This document shows, piece after piece, positions 1-6,512 of a DNA stretch of 7,272 bases (position 1 is the first letter of the stretch; every line of letters begins with the position of its first letter). The notes under the pieces were generated by a model. It did no database searches, was not told the origin of the DNA, and was given only the letters and a program-made list of their open reading frames with translations. The stretch comes from Spirochaetales bacterium Spiro_01 (GTDB lineage: Bacteria; Spirochaetota; Spirochaetia; Sphaerochaetales; Sphaerochaetaceae): assembly GCA_001604265.1 (NCBI GenBank), contig LVBC01000140.1, positions 1-7,272 of the forward strand, in the 5' to 3' direction. The position numbers were made by a program, and so were the translations under genes.

Positions 1-20
1 AGTCCAGATTTTGCATACAG

Positions 21-60
21 CGACCTGTTCTCGTTCAAGAGAGCAGGTCGTTTCTTTTTT
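21..60 (+). terminator. Rho-independent terminator of an upstream gene
   Basis: A 12-bp inverted repeat (21-32 with 39-50, one G-U pair) closes a 6-base loop and is followed directly by a T-rich run (51-60, nine T in ten). This is a textbook intrinsic terminator for a rightward transcript that begins outside the window. It ends 27 bp before the acetyltransferase start, so it separates that gene from whatever lies upstream. Confidence 0.9.
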
Positions 61-87
61 CTCTCAAAAAAATGTAGAGTAGAGAGC

Positions 88-573
88 ATGGAAATAAGAA
101 AAGCGACAACAGATGACATCGATATCCTCTCAGAGCTTGAGAATGCCTGTTTCCCTCCTGCAGAGGCTGCCACGAGAGCTCAATTCGAGACTAGACTCAG
201 ATACTATGGTGCTCACTTCCATCTGCTCTTTGTGGATGGAAGGCTTGTTTCCTTCATCGATGGCCTTGTGACAGACGAGGCGGACCTTCGCGATGAGATG
301 TATGACAGGGCCGAGATGCACAATGAAGAGGGAGCCTGGCAGATGATCTTCGGTGTCAGCACCCACCCCGATTACAGAAGAAGGGGTTATGCAGGTCTTC
401 TTGTAAAGGAGATGATAAGGGAGGCAAGGGAGCAGAACAGGAGGGGACTGGTGCTCACATGCAAGGATGCACTTGTCCACTACTATGCAGCCTTCGGCTT
501 TGAGAACGAGGGTGCAAGTACAGAGTCGACGCACGGTGGTGCGGTCTGGAATCAGATGAGACTAACCTTCTAG
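88..573 (+). CDS. GNAT family N-acetyltransferase
   Basis: A 161-residue protein with the full GNAT fold, expected to be cytoplasmic and to transfer an acetyl group from acetyl-CoA to an amine. Motif A is clear: a beta strand ending GVSTHPDYRRRG (residues 89-100), with the Arg/Gln-x-x-Gly-x-Ala pyrophosphate loop at 97-102, followed by a helix. The late HYYAAFGF segment (131-138) is motif B, with the usual tyrosine and the Phe-Gly-Phe signature. The pattern resembles the arylalkylamine N-acetyltransferase-like branch, but the substrate cannot be read from sequence. The start has only a weak AGAGAG-type ribosome site. The gene sits alone after a terminator, and I see no clear promoter in the short gap. 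Its last 12 bp overlap the 3' end of the leftward regulator. Nothing links it functionally to molybdenum. Confidence 0.9.
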   Translation: MEIRKATTDDIDILSELENACFPPAEAATRAQFETRLRYYGAHFHLLFVDGRLVSFIDGLVTDEADLRDEMYDRAEMHNEEGAWQMIFGVSTHPDYRRRGYAGLLVKEMIREAREQNRRGLVLTCKDALVHYYAAFGFENEGASTESTHGGAVWNQMRLTF

Positions 574-906
574 AAAGTCGAAGTAGCTTTCAAGTGCCCT
601 TCTTGCGTACTGCTTTATATCCTTTTCCATGGCCTTGAATGCAGAAAGAATTCTCTTTCCATCTTCGGTAAGAAGAGCATGGCCCCCATTCCTGCCGCCG
701 GATGAGCGCTCGACCAGCTTCCTTTTGAAGCCAGCTTCCGCATTTCTTATCATCTTCCAGCACTTCGAGTATGAGATTCCCAGTGACTGCGAGGCAACGG
801 CGACACTGCCATCATTCTCGATGGCCTCCAGGAGCATCTCGACTCCCGGTCCCATGCAGGGAGCCTCCTCCCCGTTTCTCAGCATTACCTTCACTGCGCT
901 GTCCAT
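562..906 (-). CDS. modE: ModE-type winged-helix transcriptional regulator, DNA-binding domain only
   Basis: A 114-residue protein matching the N-terminal DNA-binding domain of ModE. It has a short beta strand and GPG turn (19-21), then LLEAIENDGS (25-34), a helix-turn-helix at about 34-58 with LGISYSKCWKMI (42-53) typical of this family, and a wing with SSGGRNGGHALLTEDGKRIL (68-87). E. coli ModE continues with molybdate-binding Mop domains. Those are absent here, so either another ligand or protein is sensed or metal sensing is indirect. It is divergent from the molybdenum operon, which makes it the likely regulator of that operon and of itself; this is inferred from position. The start chosen keeps the family's N-terminal strand but has little ribosome-binding sequence. 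An alternative ATG at residue 18 (853-855) is preceded by a strong GGGGAGGAGG. The 3' end overlaps the acetyltransferase gene by 12 bp. Confidence 0.85.
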   Translation of the reverse strand: MDSAVKVMLRNGEEAPCMGPGVEMLLEAIENDGSVAVASQSLGISYSKCWKMIRNAEAGFKRKLVERSSGGRNGGHALLTEDGKRILSAFKAMEKDIKQYARRALESYFDFLEG

Positions 907-938
907 ATCGACAGTATATCGTACTTGGTCGGAGGATT

Positions 939-949
939 AACAGTCTGTT
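939..949. promoter_or_regulatory. Candidate operator palindrome in the divergent intergenic region
   Basis: AACAGTCTGTT is a perfect 5-bp inverted repeat around a central base. It lies between the leftward regulator and the rightward operon promoter, about 18 bp upstream of the proposed -35 box. Related ACAG and CTGT words also occur at 911-914 and 973-976. It could be the binding site of the divergent ModE-type protein, but it does not match the E. coli ModE consensus, and a palindrome this short can arise by chance. Confidence 0.3.
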
Positions 950-966
950 TTCTGAAAAATATACGG

Positions 967-995
967 TTGAATCTGTCACCTCTTCGGTTTATCAT
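967..995 (+). promoter_or_regulatory. Candidate sigma-70 promoter of the molybdenum operon
   Basis: TTGAAT (967-972) and TATCAT (990-995) are separated by exactly 17 bp. They match the -35 consensus in four of six bases and the -10 consensus in five of six. Transcription would begin near 1002, giving a leader of roughly 30 nt with a GAAAGG ribosome site (1018-1023) seven bases before the first gene. That leader is too short for a molybdenum-cofactor riboswitch, so control would have to act at the promoter. Confidence 0.55.
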
Positions 996-1030
996 CTGAA
1001 AATAAGACGAAAGGAACGAAAGGCAGATAG

Positions 1031-2071
1031 ATGAAGCTGGTAAGGACCGAGGATGCAGTAGGGCAGGTGCTCTGCCACGATATAACGAGGATTGTGAAGG
1101 GTGGAGTCAAGGATGCCGCCTTCAGAAAGGGCCACCTGATCACAGAGGAGGATGTGCCTCTTCTGAAGGACCTTGGCAAATTCAGCATATACATCTGGGA
1201 AAACGATGAGACGATGATGCACGAAAACGATGCGGCCGAGGTTCTCAGAGAGATATCCCAGGGCAGGCTTGACGAGGGCAATATGCATGTCACGGCTGTC
1301 AAGGAGGGCAAGGTCGAGCTTGTTTCCGACATTGATGGAATCTTCCTTGTGGATGTGGAGAGACTCAGGGCCCTCAATATGCTTGGTGAAATGATGATTG
1401 CAACGATCCCGACCGGAACAAGGGTGGAAAAGGGTCAGAAGCTCTGCGGCATGAGAGTCATTCCTCTTGTGATAAAGAAGGAGAAGATGGAAGAAGCGAG
1501 GAAGGCTGTTGGCCCAGGGCCCTTGATGAAGGTCCTTCCCTTCCATCCGAAGAAGTTCGGTGTAGTCACTACAGGAAACGAGGTCTTCACTGGAAGAATC
1601 GTCGACACCTTCACACCGACCATCGTCGAGAAGATGGAGGAGTACGGCTGCCAGATGGTCGCCCACGAGATAACAGACGATGCAAACGAGCACATAGAAG
1701 CCTGCATCAGAAGGATGATCGAGAAGCCGGAGGTGGAGATGATCTTCTGCACAGGTGGAATGAGCGTCGACCCTGATGACAGGACACCGCTTGCAATCAG
1801 GAATGTCGGTGCCAATATCGTCACATACGGCACCCCGATCCTTCCAGGTGCGATGTTCCTTATGGGCTATCTTCCGGATGGTAGACCCATCTGTGGACTT
1901 CCTGGCTGCGTAATGCATGCAAGAAGGACCGCCTTCGATCTGGTGCTTCCCAGGATAATGGCAGACATTCCTGTTACTAGAGAGTACCTTGCAGGCCTGG
2001 GTCACGGTGGCTTCTGCCTGAACTGCAGGGAGTGCCACTTTCCTGCCTGCAGCTTTGGAAAGGGAATCTGA
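1031..2071 (+). CDS. MoeA-like molybdopterin-binding protein with C-terminal cysteine tail
   Basis: A 346-residue cytoplasmic protein of the MoeA-like molybdopterin-binding family, presumed to act late in cofactor synthesis (metal insertion) or in handling the finished cofactor. The N-terminal half (about 1-165) is the linker region. The MPT-binding (MoCF) domain follows at about 175-310, with VTTGNEVFTGRI (179-190), CTGGMSVDPDDRTP (240-253) and GLPGCVMHARRTAFD (289-303). The last 20 or so residues carry Cys329, Cys332, Cys335 and Cys340 (C-x2-C-x2-C-x4-C) after GLGHGG, a tail absent from classical E. coli MoeA and possibly metal- or cluster-binding. It is shorter than MoeA (about 410 residues) and lacks the classical C-terminal domain IV. 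The ribosome site GAAAGG lies seven bases before the ATG. As first gene of the operon it heads transcription toward mogA and modABC. Confidence 0.85.
   Translation: MKLVRTEDAVGQVLCHDITRIVKGGVKDAAFRKGHLITEEDVPLLKDLGKFSIYIWENDETMMHENDAAEVLREISQGRLDEGNMHVTAVKEGKVELVSDIDGIFLVDVERLRALNMLGEMMIATIPTGTRVEKGQKLCGMRVIPLVIKKEKMEEARKAVGPGPLMKVLPFHPKKFGVVTTGNEVFTGRIVDTFTPTIVEKMEEYGCQMVAHEITDDANEHIEACIRRMIEKPEVEMIFCTGGMSVDPDDRTPLAIRNVGANIVTYGTPILPGAMFLMGYLPDGRPICGLPGCVMHARRTAFDLVLPRIMADIPVTREYLAGLGHGGFCLNCRECHFPACSFGKGI
2057..2065 (+). promoter_or_regulatory. Ribosome binding site fixing the mogA start
   Basis: GGAAAGGGA lies inside the end of the preceding gene, seven bases before ATG 2073. It selects that ATG over the in-frame TTG at 2055, which would add only six residues and has no such site. 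Confidence 0.7.
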
Positions 2072-2072
2072 G

Positions 2073-2558
2073 ATGGAAAGAAGCGCTGCTGTAATAACAC
2101 TCTCCGACAGGGCCTATTCGGGAGAGAGGAAAGATGCCAGTGGGCCTGCAATCTGCGAGTATCTATCAGCTCGTGGCTGGAAGATAGAGTATGCACATGT
2201 GATCGATGACGATGAGAAGAAGCTCAGAGCGGAGCTTCTTGAAGCTGCCGATGAAAGAGGCGTGGATCTTGTGATCACTACAGGTGGCACCGGCCTTGCA
2301 CCAAGGGATATCACCCCGGAGACAACCCTATCTGTTGCAAACAGGCTTGTTCCTGGAATTGCCGAAGCTATCAGGGCCGAGAGCATGAAGATAACGAAGC
2401 ATGCGATGCTTTCGCGCGGTGTTGCAGTCATAAGGAAGAGAACCCTGATAATAAATCTGCCCGGAAGTCCAAAGGCGTGCACCGAGAGCCTCGATGTGAT
2501 CATCGAAGCACTTCCCCATGCAATTGGAATCATGAGGGGCGAGAAACTCGATAAGTAG
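2073..2558 (+). CDS. mogA: Molybdopterin adenylyltransferase, MogA/MoaB family
   Basis: A 161-residue cytoplasmic protein. The family activates molybdopterin by adenylylation with ATP, preparing it for metal insertion by MoeA-type proteins. Visible family signatures are VITLSDRAYSG (7-17), the TTGGTGLAPRD loop (69-79) with the conserved aspartate at 79, TPE (81-83), and LPGSPKA (129-135) near the C-terminus. The length is normal for single-domain MogA/MoaB. The ATG follows the upstream stop by one base, so translation is likely coupled to the MoeA-like protein with which it would work. Sequence alone does not cleanly separate MogA from MoaB; the presence of MoaA, MoaC and a MoeA-like protein in the same operon supports the adenylyltransferase role. 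Confidence 0.9.
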   Translation: MERSAAVITLSDRAYSGERKDASGPAICEYLSARGWKIEYAHVIDDDEKKLRAELLEAADERGVDLVITTGGTGLAPRDITPETTLSVANRLVPGIAEAIRAESMKITKHAMLSRGVAVIRKRTLIINLPGSPKACTESLDVIIEALPHAIGIMRGEKLDK

Positions 2559-2579
2559 AAAACAATCGGAGAATGTGAA

Positions 2580-3377
2580 ATGAGAAGGATACTTGCACTT
2601 GTTCTTATTGCACTATTCGCATGCTCGTGCATTCTTGCACAGGCTGCTGTCGAGCAGCAGTCTACTGCTCAGAAGAGTGAGATCGTGGTATTTGCAGCCG
2701 CTTCCATGACGGAGACGCTTACTGCGATAAAGGGGCTGTACGAGAAGGAGAATCCCGATGTCGAAATAGTCTACAACTTCGACTCCTCGGGAACCCTGAA
2801 GACCCAGATAGAGCAGGGGGCCGAGTGCGACCTCTTCATCTCTGCGGCCCAGAAGCAGATGAATGCGCTTGCCGATAGGAACCTCATCGACAGGGCAACA
2901 AGGGTAGACCTTCTGGAGAACAGGACCACTCTTGCTGTCCCAAAGGGAAACCCGAAGGGCATAAGGAGCTTTGACGAGCTGGCAGAACTGCTCAGGGAGG
3001 GCAAGGTCCTCCTTGCAATCGGAAACAGCGATGTGCCAGTTGGACAGTACACCCAGAAGATCTTCGCCTACTACGGGATCGATGAGAATGCAATAAAGTC
3101 GAACCTGTCCTACGCAAGCAATGTGAAGGAGGTTACCACCCAGGTCTCCTCCTCCTCTGTGGACTGCGGAATAATCTACGCAACCGATGCCTTCAGCGCA
3201 GGGCTAGAGGTCGTGGATACTGCAACAAAGGAGATGACCGGAGGCAGAGTGATATATCCGGCAGCTGTTCTGACAGCCGGTAGAAATGACGATAGGGCCA
3301 GGGCCTTCCTTGAGTATCTCAAGGGTGCTGAGGCCAGGAAGGTATTCGAGAGCGTAGGCTTTGCCTATGCGCTCTGA
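2580..3377 (+). CDS. modA: Molybdate ABC transporter substrate-binding protein
   Basis: A 265-residue exported binding protein that captures molybdate (probably tungstate too) and delivers it to ModBC. Residues 1-23 form a signal sequence with a basic start and hydrophobic core. It contains LFAC (12-15), a loose lipobox, so the protein may be a lipoprotein anchored at Cys15 (or Cys17); signal peptidase I cleavage near AQA (20-22) is the alternative. The mature part shows the ModA anion-binding loops AAASM (39-43) and DSSGTL (68-73), then IEQGAECDLFISAA (77-90), and a late IIYATDA strand typical of the second lobe. The GGAGA ribosome site is seven bases before the ATG. It lies 21 bp after mogA, with no terminator or promoter evident between them, so it is read as part of the same operon. 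Confidence 0.95.
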   Translation: MRRILALVLIALFACSCILAQAAVEQQSTAQKSEIVVFAAASMTETLTAIKGLYEKENPDVEIVYNFDSSGTLKTQIEQGAECDLFISAAQKQMNALADRNLIDRATRVDLLENRTTLAVPKGNPKGIRSFDELAELLREGKVLLAIGNSDVPVGQYTQKIFAYYGIDENAIKSNLSYASNVKEVTTQVSSSSVDCGIIYATDAFSAGLEVVDTATKEMTGGRVIYPAAVLTAGRNDDRARAFLEYLKGAEARKVFESVGFAYAL

Positions 3378-3408
3378 GAGAAAACGAGCTGAATGAGGTC
3401 TTCTTGAT

Positions 3409-4077
3409 ATGGACTGGTACCCGCTGTACAACTCACTGAGAATCGCCCTGTTCAGCTCTGTAATTGTCTTTTTTGCCGGAATCTTCTCTGCATACTATGT
3501 AGCGAGGCTTCCCAGGAGTGCAAAGGGTGTTGTAGATGTCGTTCTGACACTTCCACTTGTCCTGCCTCCGACAGTCTGTGGGTACTTTCTTCTGCTTGCT
3601 TTTGGACTGAATACTCCGATCGGACGTTTTCTTGACAGCTATGGCTTCAGATTCGTCATGACCTGGTACGGAGGGATACTGGCAGCGAGCACAGTCGCCT
3701 TTCCGCTGATGTACCGAACAGCCCGAGGTGCCTTCGAGGCCTTCGATGTGACCCTTTCCGAGGCAGGACAGACTCTGGGACTTTCGAATGCATACATCTT
3801 CTGGCATGTACGCATCCCCTCCTGCAGAGAGGGAATAGTTGCCGGTATAGTCCTTTCCTTTGCCAGAGCTCTCGGTGAGTACGGTGCCACGAGCATGCTG
3901 ATCGGCTATACACCGGGGCGCACTGCAACGATATCCACCACCGTCTACCAGATGTGGAGGACGAACAACGAGAGGGAGGCCTTCATCTGGGTGATGATGA
4001 ACCTCGCAATCTCGATGGTAGTCCTGCTTGCTGTCAATCTGCTCGAAGGCAGGAACAGAAGGAGGAGTGCAGGATGA
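3409..4077 (+). CDS. modB: Molybdate ABC transporter permease
   Basis: A 222-residue inner-membrane protein forming the molybdate channel as a dimer. About five hydrophobic segments can be seen, near residues 10-32, 44-66, 84-104, 141-160 and 193-213. The cytoplasmic EAA loop, which docks onto ModC, is SEAGQTLGLSNAYIFWHVRIP (117-137) with conserved Glu118, Ala119, Gly124 and Pro137. LPLVLPPTVCGYFLL (48-62) and SFARALGEYGAT (150-161) are hallmark ModB segments. The length is normal. GAGG (3395-3398) lies ten bases before the start, and the gap after modA is 31 bp. The stop overlaps the modC start as ATGA, as expected for coupled transporter subunits. Confidence 0.95.
   Translation: MDWYPLYNSLRIALFSSVIVFFAGIFSAYYVARLPRSAKGVVDVVLTLPLVLPPTVCGYFLLLAFGLNTPIGRFLDSYGFRFVMTWYGGILAASTVAFPLMYRTARGAFEAFDVTLSEAGQTLGLSNAYIFWHVRIPSCREGIVAGIVLSFARALGEYGATSMLIGYTPGRTATISTTVYQMWRTNNEREAFIWVMMNLAISMVVLLAVNLLEGRNRRRSAG
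4061..4067 (+). promoter_or_regulatory. Ribosome binding site fixing the modC start
   Basis: GGAGGAG, inside the last codons of modB, lies six bases before ATG 4074. It decides the modC start: the same frame stays open upstream to 3954, but that stretch is the out-of-frame reading of modB. Confidence 0.8.
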
Positions 4078-5075
4078 GACTTGTCGTGGATATCAGAAAG
4101 AAGCTTGGCAGCTTCACACTCTCCTCGGCCTTCGAAAGCGAGGATATGATCACAGGCCTGCTTGGTGCATCGGGCTGTGGCAAGAGCCTTGCCCTGAAGT
4201 GCATCGCAGGAATAGAGACTCCTGATGAGGGCTATATAGAGCTGGATGGCAGAGTCCTCTTCGACAGCAGGAAGGGAATCAGCATAAGGCCCCAGGAGAG
4301 GCACGTAGGCTACCTCTTCCAAAGCTATGCACTCTTTCCGACGATGAGTGTCAGGAAGAACATAATGACCGGGGTACATAGTATAAGGGACAGAGCTGAG
4401 AGAAGGAGACGATACGAAGCGGCTGTCGAGCTGATGCAGCTGGAGGGACTCGAGGAGCATAGACCATATCAGCTGTCAGGTGGACAGGCGCAGAGAGCTG
4501 CGCTTGCAAGGATAATTGCAGGCCAGCCAGAGCTTCTTCTCCTCGATGAACCCTTCTCGGCACTCGATACCCATCTGAAGGACAGCCTCCAGGTGGATAT
4601 GAAGCGCCTGATCGCACGCCTTGGAAAGCAGACTGTATTGGTGACCCACTCTGTAAGCGAGGCCTTCCGCCTCTGCTCGAGAATCTGTGTGATGGAGAGT
4701 GGAAGCATAATCCGAGCAGGTAGGCCGGCTGAGGTCTACAGCAATCCGATGGCAGAAGGGTGCGCAAAGCTCTTTGGTCACAGGAACATCTTCTCCTTCA
4801 GAAAGGATGGTGGCCTGATAGTCATTCCAGAGCTTGGAATCTCTCTTGAAAAGGCAGAAGCTGTCCCAGAAGGGGCAGATAGGATATCGATCACGGATGC
4901 TGCGATCACAGCAGGCGGCACTATCAGAGTCAGTACAGAGGATGTTCTCAGTGAGAGCGATGGAAACAATCTCATTCTCTCTCTCGGAGGTAAGCGCTCT
5001 CTCTGGTGGAAGAGCTCTCTTTGCTCTGTAGATTCGATATCGATAGACACAGCAAGGTGTGTTTTCCTAGGATAG
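4074..5075 (+). CDS. modC: Molybdate ABC transporter ATP-binding protein
   Basis: A 333-residue cytoplasmic ATPase that powers ModB. All nucleotide-binding motifs are intact: Walker A GASGCGKS (31-38), Q-loop Gln83 in YLFQSYALFP, signature LSGGQ (134-138), Walker B LLLLDEP (154-160) with catalytic Glu159, D-loop SALD (162-165) and switch His192. The GASGCGKSLALKCIAGIETP stretch and LDGRVLFDS are specific to the ModC/sulfate-type branch. The C-terminal region (about 235-333) fits a single TOBE-like regulatory domain, ending in a hydrophobic strand CVFLG. It is at the short end for ModC (usually about 350 residues), and an obvious second Mop-type repeat is missing. The start overlaps modB by four bases, and the stop lies five bases before moaA. 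Confidence 0.93.
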   Translation: MRLVVDIRKKLGSFTLSSAFESEDMITGLLGASGCGKSLALKCIAGIETPDEGYIELDGRVLFDSRKGISIRPQERHVGYLFQSYALFPTMSVRKNIMTGVHSIRDRAERRRRYEAAVELMQLEGLEEHRPYQLSGGQAQRAALARIIAGQPELLLLDEPFSALDTHLKDSLQVDMKRLIARLGKQTVLVTHSVSEAFRLCSRICVMESGSIIRAGRPAEVYSNPMAEGCAKLFGHRNIFSFRKDGGLIVIPELGISLEKAEAVPEGADRISITDAAITAGGTIRVSTEDVLSESDGNNLILSLGGKRSLWWKSSLCSVDSISIDTARCVFLG

Positions 5076-5080
5076 AGTCC

Positions 5081-6034
5081 ATGACCGACAGTTTTGACAG
5101 AGAGATCACATACCTCAGACTATCCGTGACCGACAAGTGCAACCTGCGCTGCCGCTACTGTATGCCGGCAGAGGGAGTCTGCTCTCTTCCACATGAGAGA
5201 ATGCTATCCCAGGAGGAGATGGTAATGGCCGTCAGGGCCTCCTCCGAACTGGGAATCAGGAAGGTGCGCATCACAGGAGGGGAGCCTCTTGTGAAGAAGA
5301 ACATCCTTTCGATTGTAGAGAACGTGGCCGCTGTGCCTGGCATCGAGAAGGTCGCCATGACCACAAATGGTACACTGCTTCCCTCGTTTGCCAGAGAGCT
5401 CAAAAGCGCAGGGCTCAGAAGCATAAACATCAGCCTTGATACTCTCGATGCAGAGAAGTACAGGACCATATCCCGAGTGGGCAATCTCGAGGATGCATTG
5501 AAGGGTATAGAGTGCGCTGTGGAGACAGGCTTCGAGAGAGTGAAGATAAACACAGTACTGATAGGGGGCTTCAACGATGATGAGATCGAGAAGCTTGCCG
5601 GTCTTACACTCAGGTATCCTGTCGATGTGCGCTTCATAGAGCTGATGCCAATGACCCAGGACGACTTCTTCTCTCCAGATTCATTCATTCCTGGAAGCGT
5701 GGTACTCGAGCGGCTTGCTCCGCTTGAAAGGGTCGCTCCGGATGGCTCTGTCGCAAGACTCTATCGCCTCGATGCAGCCCTGGGCTCTGTTGGGATCATA
5801 AGCCCTGTAAGTGACCTGTTCTGCTCTGAGTGCAACAGGATAAGGATCACGGCAGATGGATATGTAAAGCCATGCCTTCACAGCAGGAGCGAGTTCCTGA
5901 TCAAGGGGCTGGACTATGACGGTATGAAGGCCGTCATCGAAGATGCTATAATGTCAAAGCCGGCAAGGCACAGCACACTCTCCTACGAGGAGAGGAGCAG
6001 TGCGGGCCGCAGCATGAACGCCATAGGAGGCTAG
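5081..6034 (+). CDS. moaA: GTP 3',8-cyclase, radical SAM
   Basis: A 317-residue cytoplasmic radical-SAM enzyme that converts GTP to 3',8-cyclo-7,8-dihydro-GTP, the first step of molybdopterin synthesis. The N-terminal cluster motif is C-x3-C-x2-C at Cys20, Cys24 and Cys27 (TDKCNLRCRYC), followed by the SAM-binding GGEP (about 73-76, in RITGGEPL). The second [4Fe-4S] cluster, which binds substrate, is Cys248, Cys251 and Cys265 (C-x2-C-x13-C) in FCSECNRIRIT...KPCL. The C-terminus ends in Gly-Gly, the conserved tail that completes the active site. The length is slightly below the usual 325-340. An in-frame GTG at 5006 would extend the protein, but that stretch is the out-of-frame end of modC, and TTD/R-type starts such as MTDSFDREI fit the family. 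AGGA (5069-5072) lies eight bases before the ATG. Confidence 0.95.
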   Translation: MTDSFDREITYLRLSVTDKCNLRCRYCMPAEGVCSLPHERMLSQEEMVMAVRASSELGIRKVRITGGEPLVKKNILSIVENVAAVPGIEKVAMTTNGTLLPSFARELKSAGLRSINISLDTLDAEKYRTISRVGNLEDALKGIECAVETGFERVKINTVLIGGFNDDEIEKLAGLTLRYPVDVRFIELMPMTQDDFFSPDSFIPGSVVLERLAPLERVAPDGSVARLYRLDAALGSVGIISPVSDLFCSECNRIRITADGYVKPCLHSRSEFLIKGLDYDGMKAVIEDAIMSKPARHSTLSYEERSSAGRSMNAIGG

Positions 6035-6035
6035 G

Positions 6036-6512
6036 ATGGGAGATTTCACGCACTTCAACGAGCAGGGCAGGGCCAGGATGGTCAACGTCGGAGAGAAGGA
6101 GAATACCCACAGAAGTGCAAAGGCCTCCTGCAGGGTGCTGCTGAACCGGGAGACCTTCGAGAGGGTGAGAGATGGCGGGATGAAGAAGGGCGATGTTCTC
6201 TCTGTTGCCCAGGTCGCAGGGATAATGGGAGCAAAGAGAACTCCCGATATAATCCCGATGTGCCATCCGATTCTCATAAGCGGCATCGACCTTACTCTTG
6301 TGCTGAATGAGGAGGAGAACTCGGTCGACATCGTCTCCTATGTAGAGTGCGATGGAAAGACCGGCGTCGAGATGGAGGCTCTCACTGCCGCCTCTGTTGC
6401 AGCCCTCACAGTCTATGATATGTGCAAGGCAGTCCAGAGGGATATCGTCATTACCAGCATCCAGCTCGAGAAGAAGACAGGTGGCGTCCATGGGGACTTC
6501 GAGAGACCGTAG
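6036..6512 (+). CDS. moaC: Cyclic pyranopterin monophosphate synthase
   Basis: A 158-residue cytoplasmic enzyme that converts the MoaA product to cyclic pyranopterin monophosphate. It is full length and collinear with the E. coli protein: Lys51, His77 (in PMCHP, 74-78), Asp128 and Lys131 fall at the positions of the known active-site residues. TGVEMEALTAASVAALT (109-125) and the VYDMCKA segment (126-132) are diagnostic, and KTGG (147-150) closes the domain. An AGGAGG ribosome site (6025-6030) inside the moaA end lies five bases before the ATG, one base after the moaA stop, so the two enzymes of sequential steps are coupled. The vsr gene begins 23 bp before this gene's end. Confidence 0.96.
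   Translation: MGDFTHFNEQGRARMVNVGEKENTHRSAKASCRVLLNRETFERVRDGGMKKGDVLSVAQVAGIMGAKRTPDIIPMCHPILISGIDLTLVLNEEENSVDIVSYVECDGKTGVEMEALTAASVAALTVYDMCKAVQRDIVITSIQLEKKTGGVHGDFERP
6479..6484 (+). promoter_or_regulatory. Ribosome binding site of vsr inside moaC
   Basis: AGGTGG lies five bases before ATG 6490, within the moaC coding region. It supports that ATG over the tandem ATGs at 6544 and 6547, which lack a site and would remove a conserved N-terminal segment. Confidence 0.55.

Noticed and set aside
907..1030. Molybdenum-cofactor riboswitch upstream of the operon
   Set aside because: The gap is only 124 bp, the proposed leader about 30 nt, and I see none of the long paired stems that the roughly 140-nt Moco motif requires.
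992..2038. Long open frame on the minus strand opposite the MoeA-like gene
   Set aside because: The plus-strand frame has clear molybdopterin-binding motifs and a ribosome site. The antisense translation has no recognisable domain and follows from the codon bias of the real gene.
3954..4073. Upstream extension of modC by 40 codons
   Set aside because: This stretch is the out-of-frame reading of modB. ATG 4074 has GGAGGAG at ideal spacing and begins at the family's usual N-terminus.
5006..5075. Possible frameshift truncating the ModC C-terminus
   Set aside because: The final strand ending CVFLG fits a TOBE-type terminus in the same frame, and the stop is positioned normally before moaA, so a naturally short ModC is more likely.
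5006..5080. GTG start extending MoaA by 25 residues
   Set aside because: It overlaps the end of modC in another frame and has no conserved MoaA sequence. ATG 5081 gives a normal N-terminus.
6013..6034. Similarity of the moaA end (MNAIGG) to the start of the last gene (MNAIGY)
   Set aside because: The shared peptide is five residues, the codons differ, and the flanks are unrelated, so I treat it as coincidence rather than a repeat.
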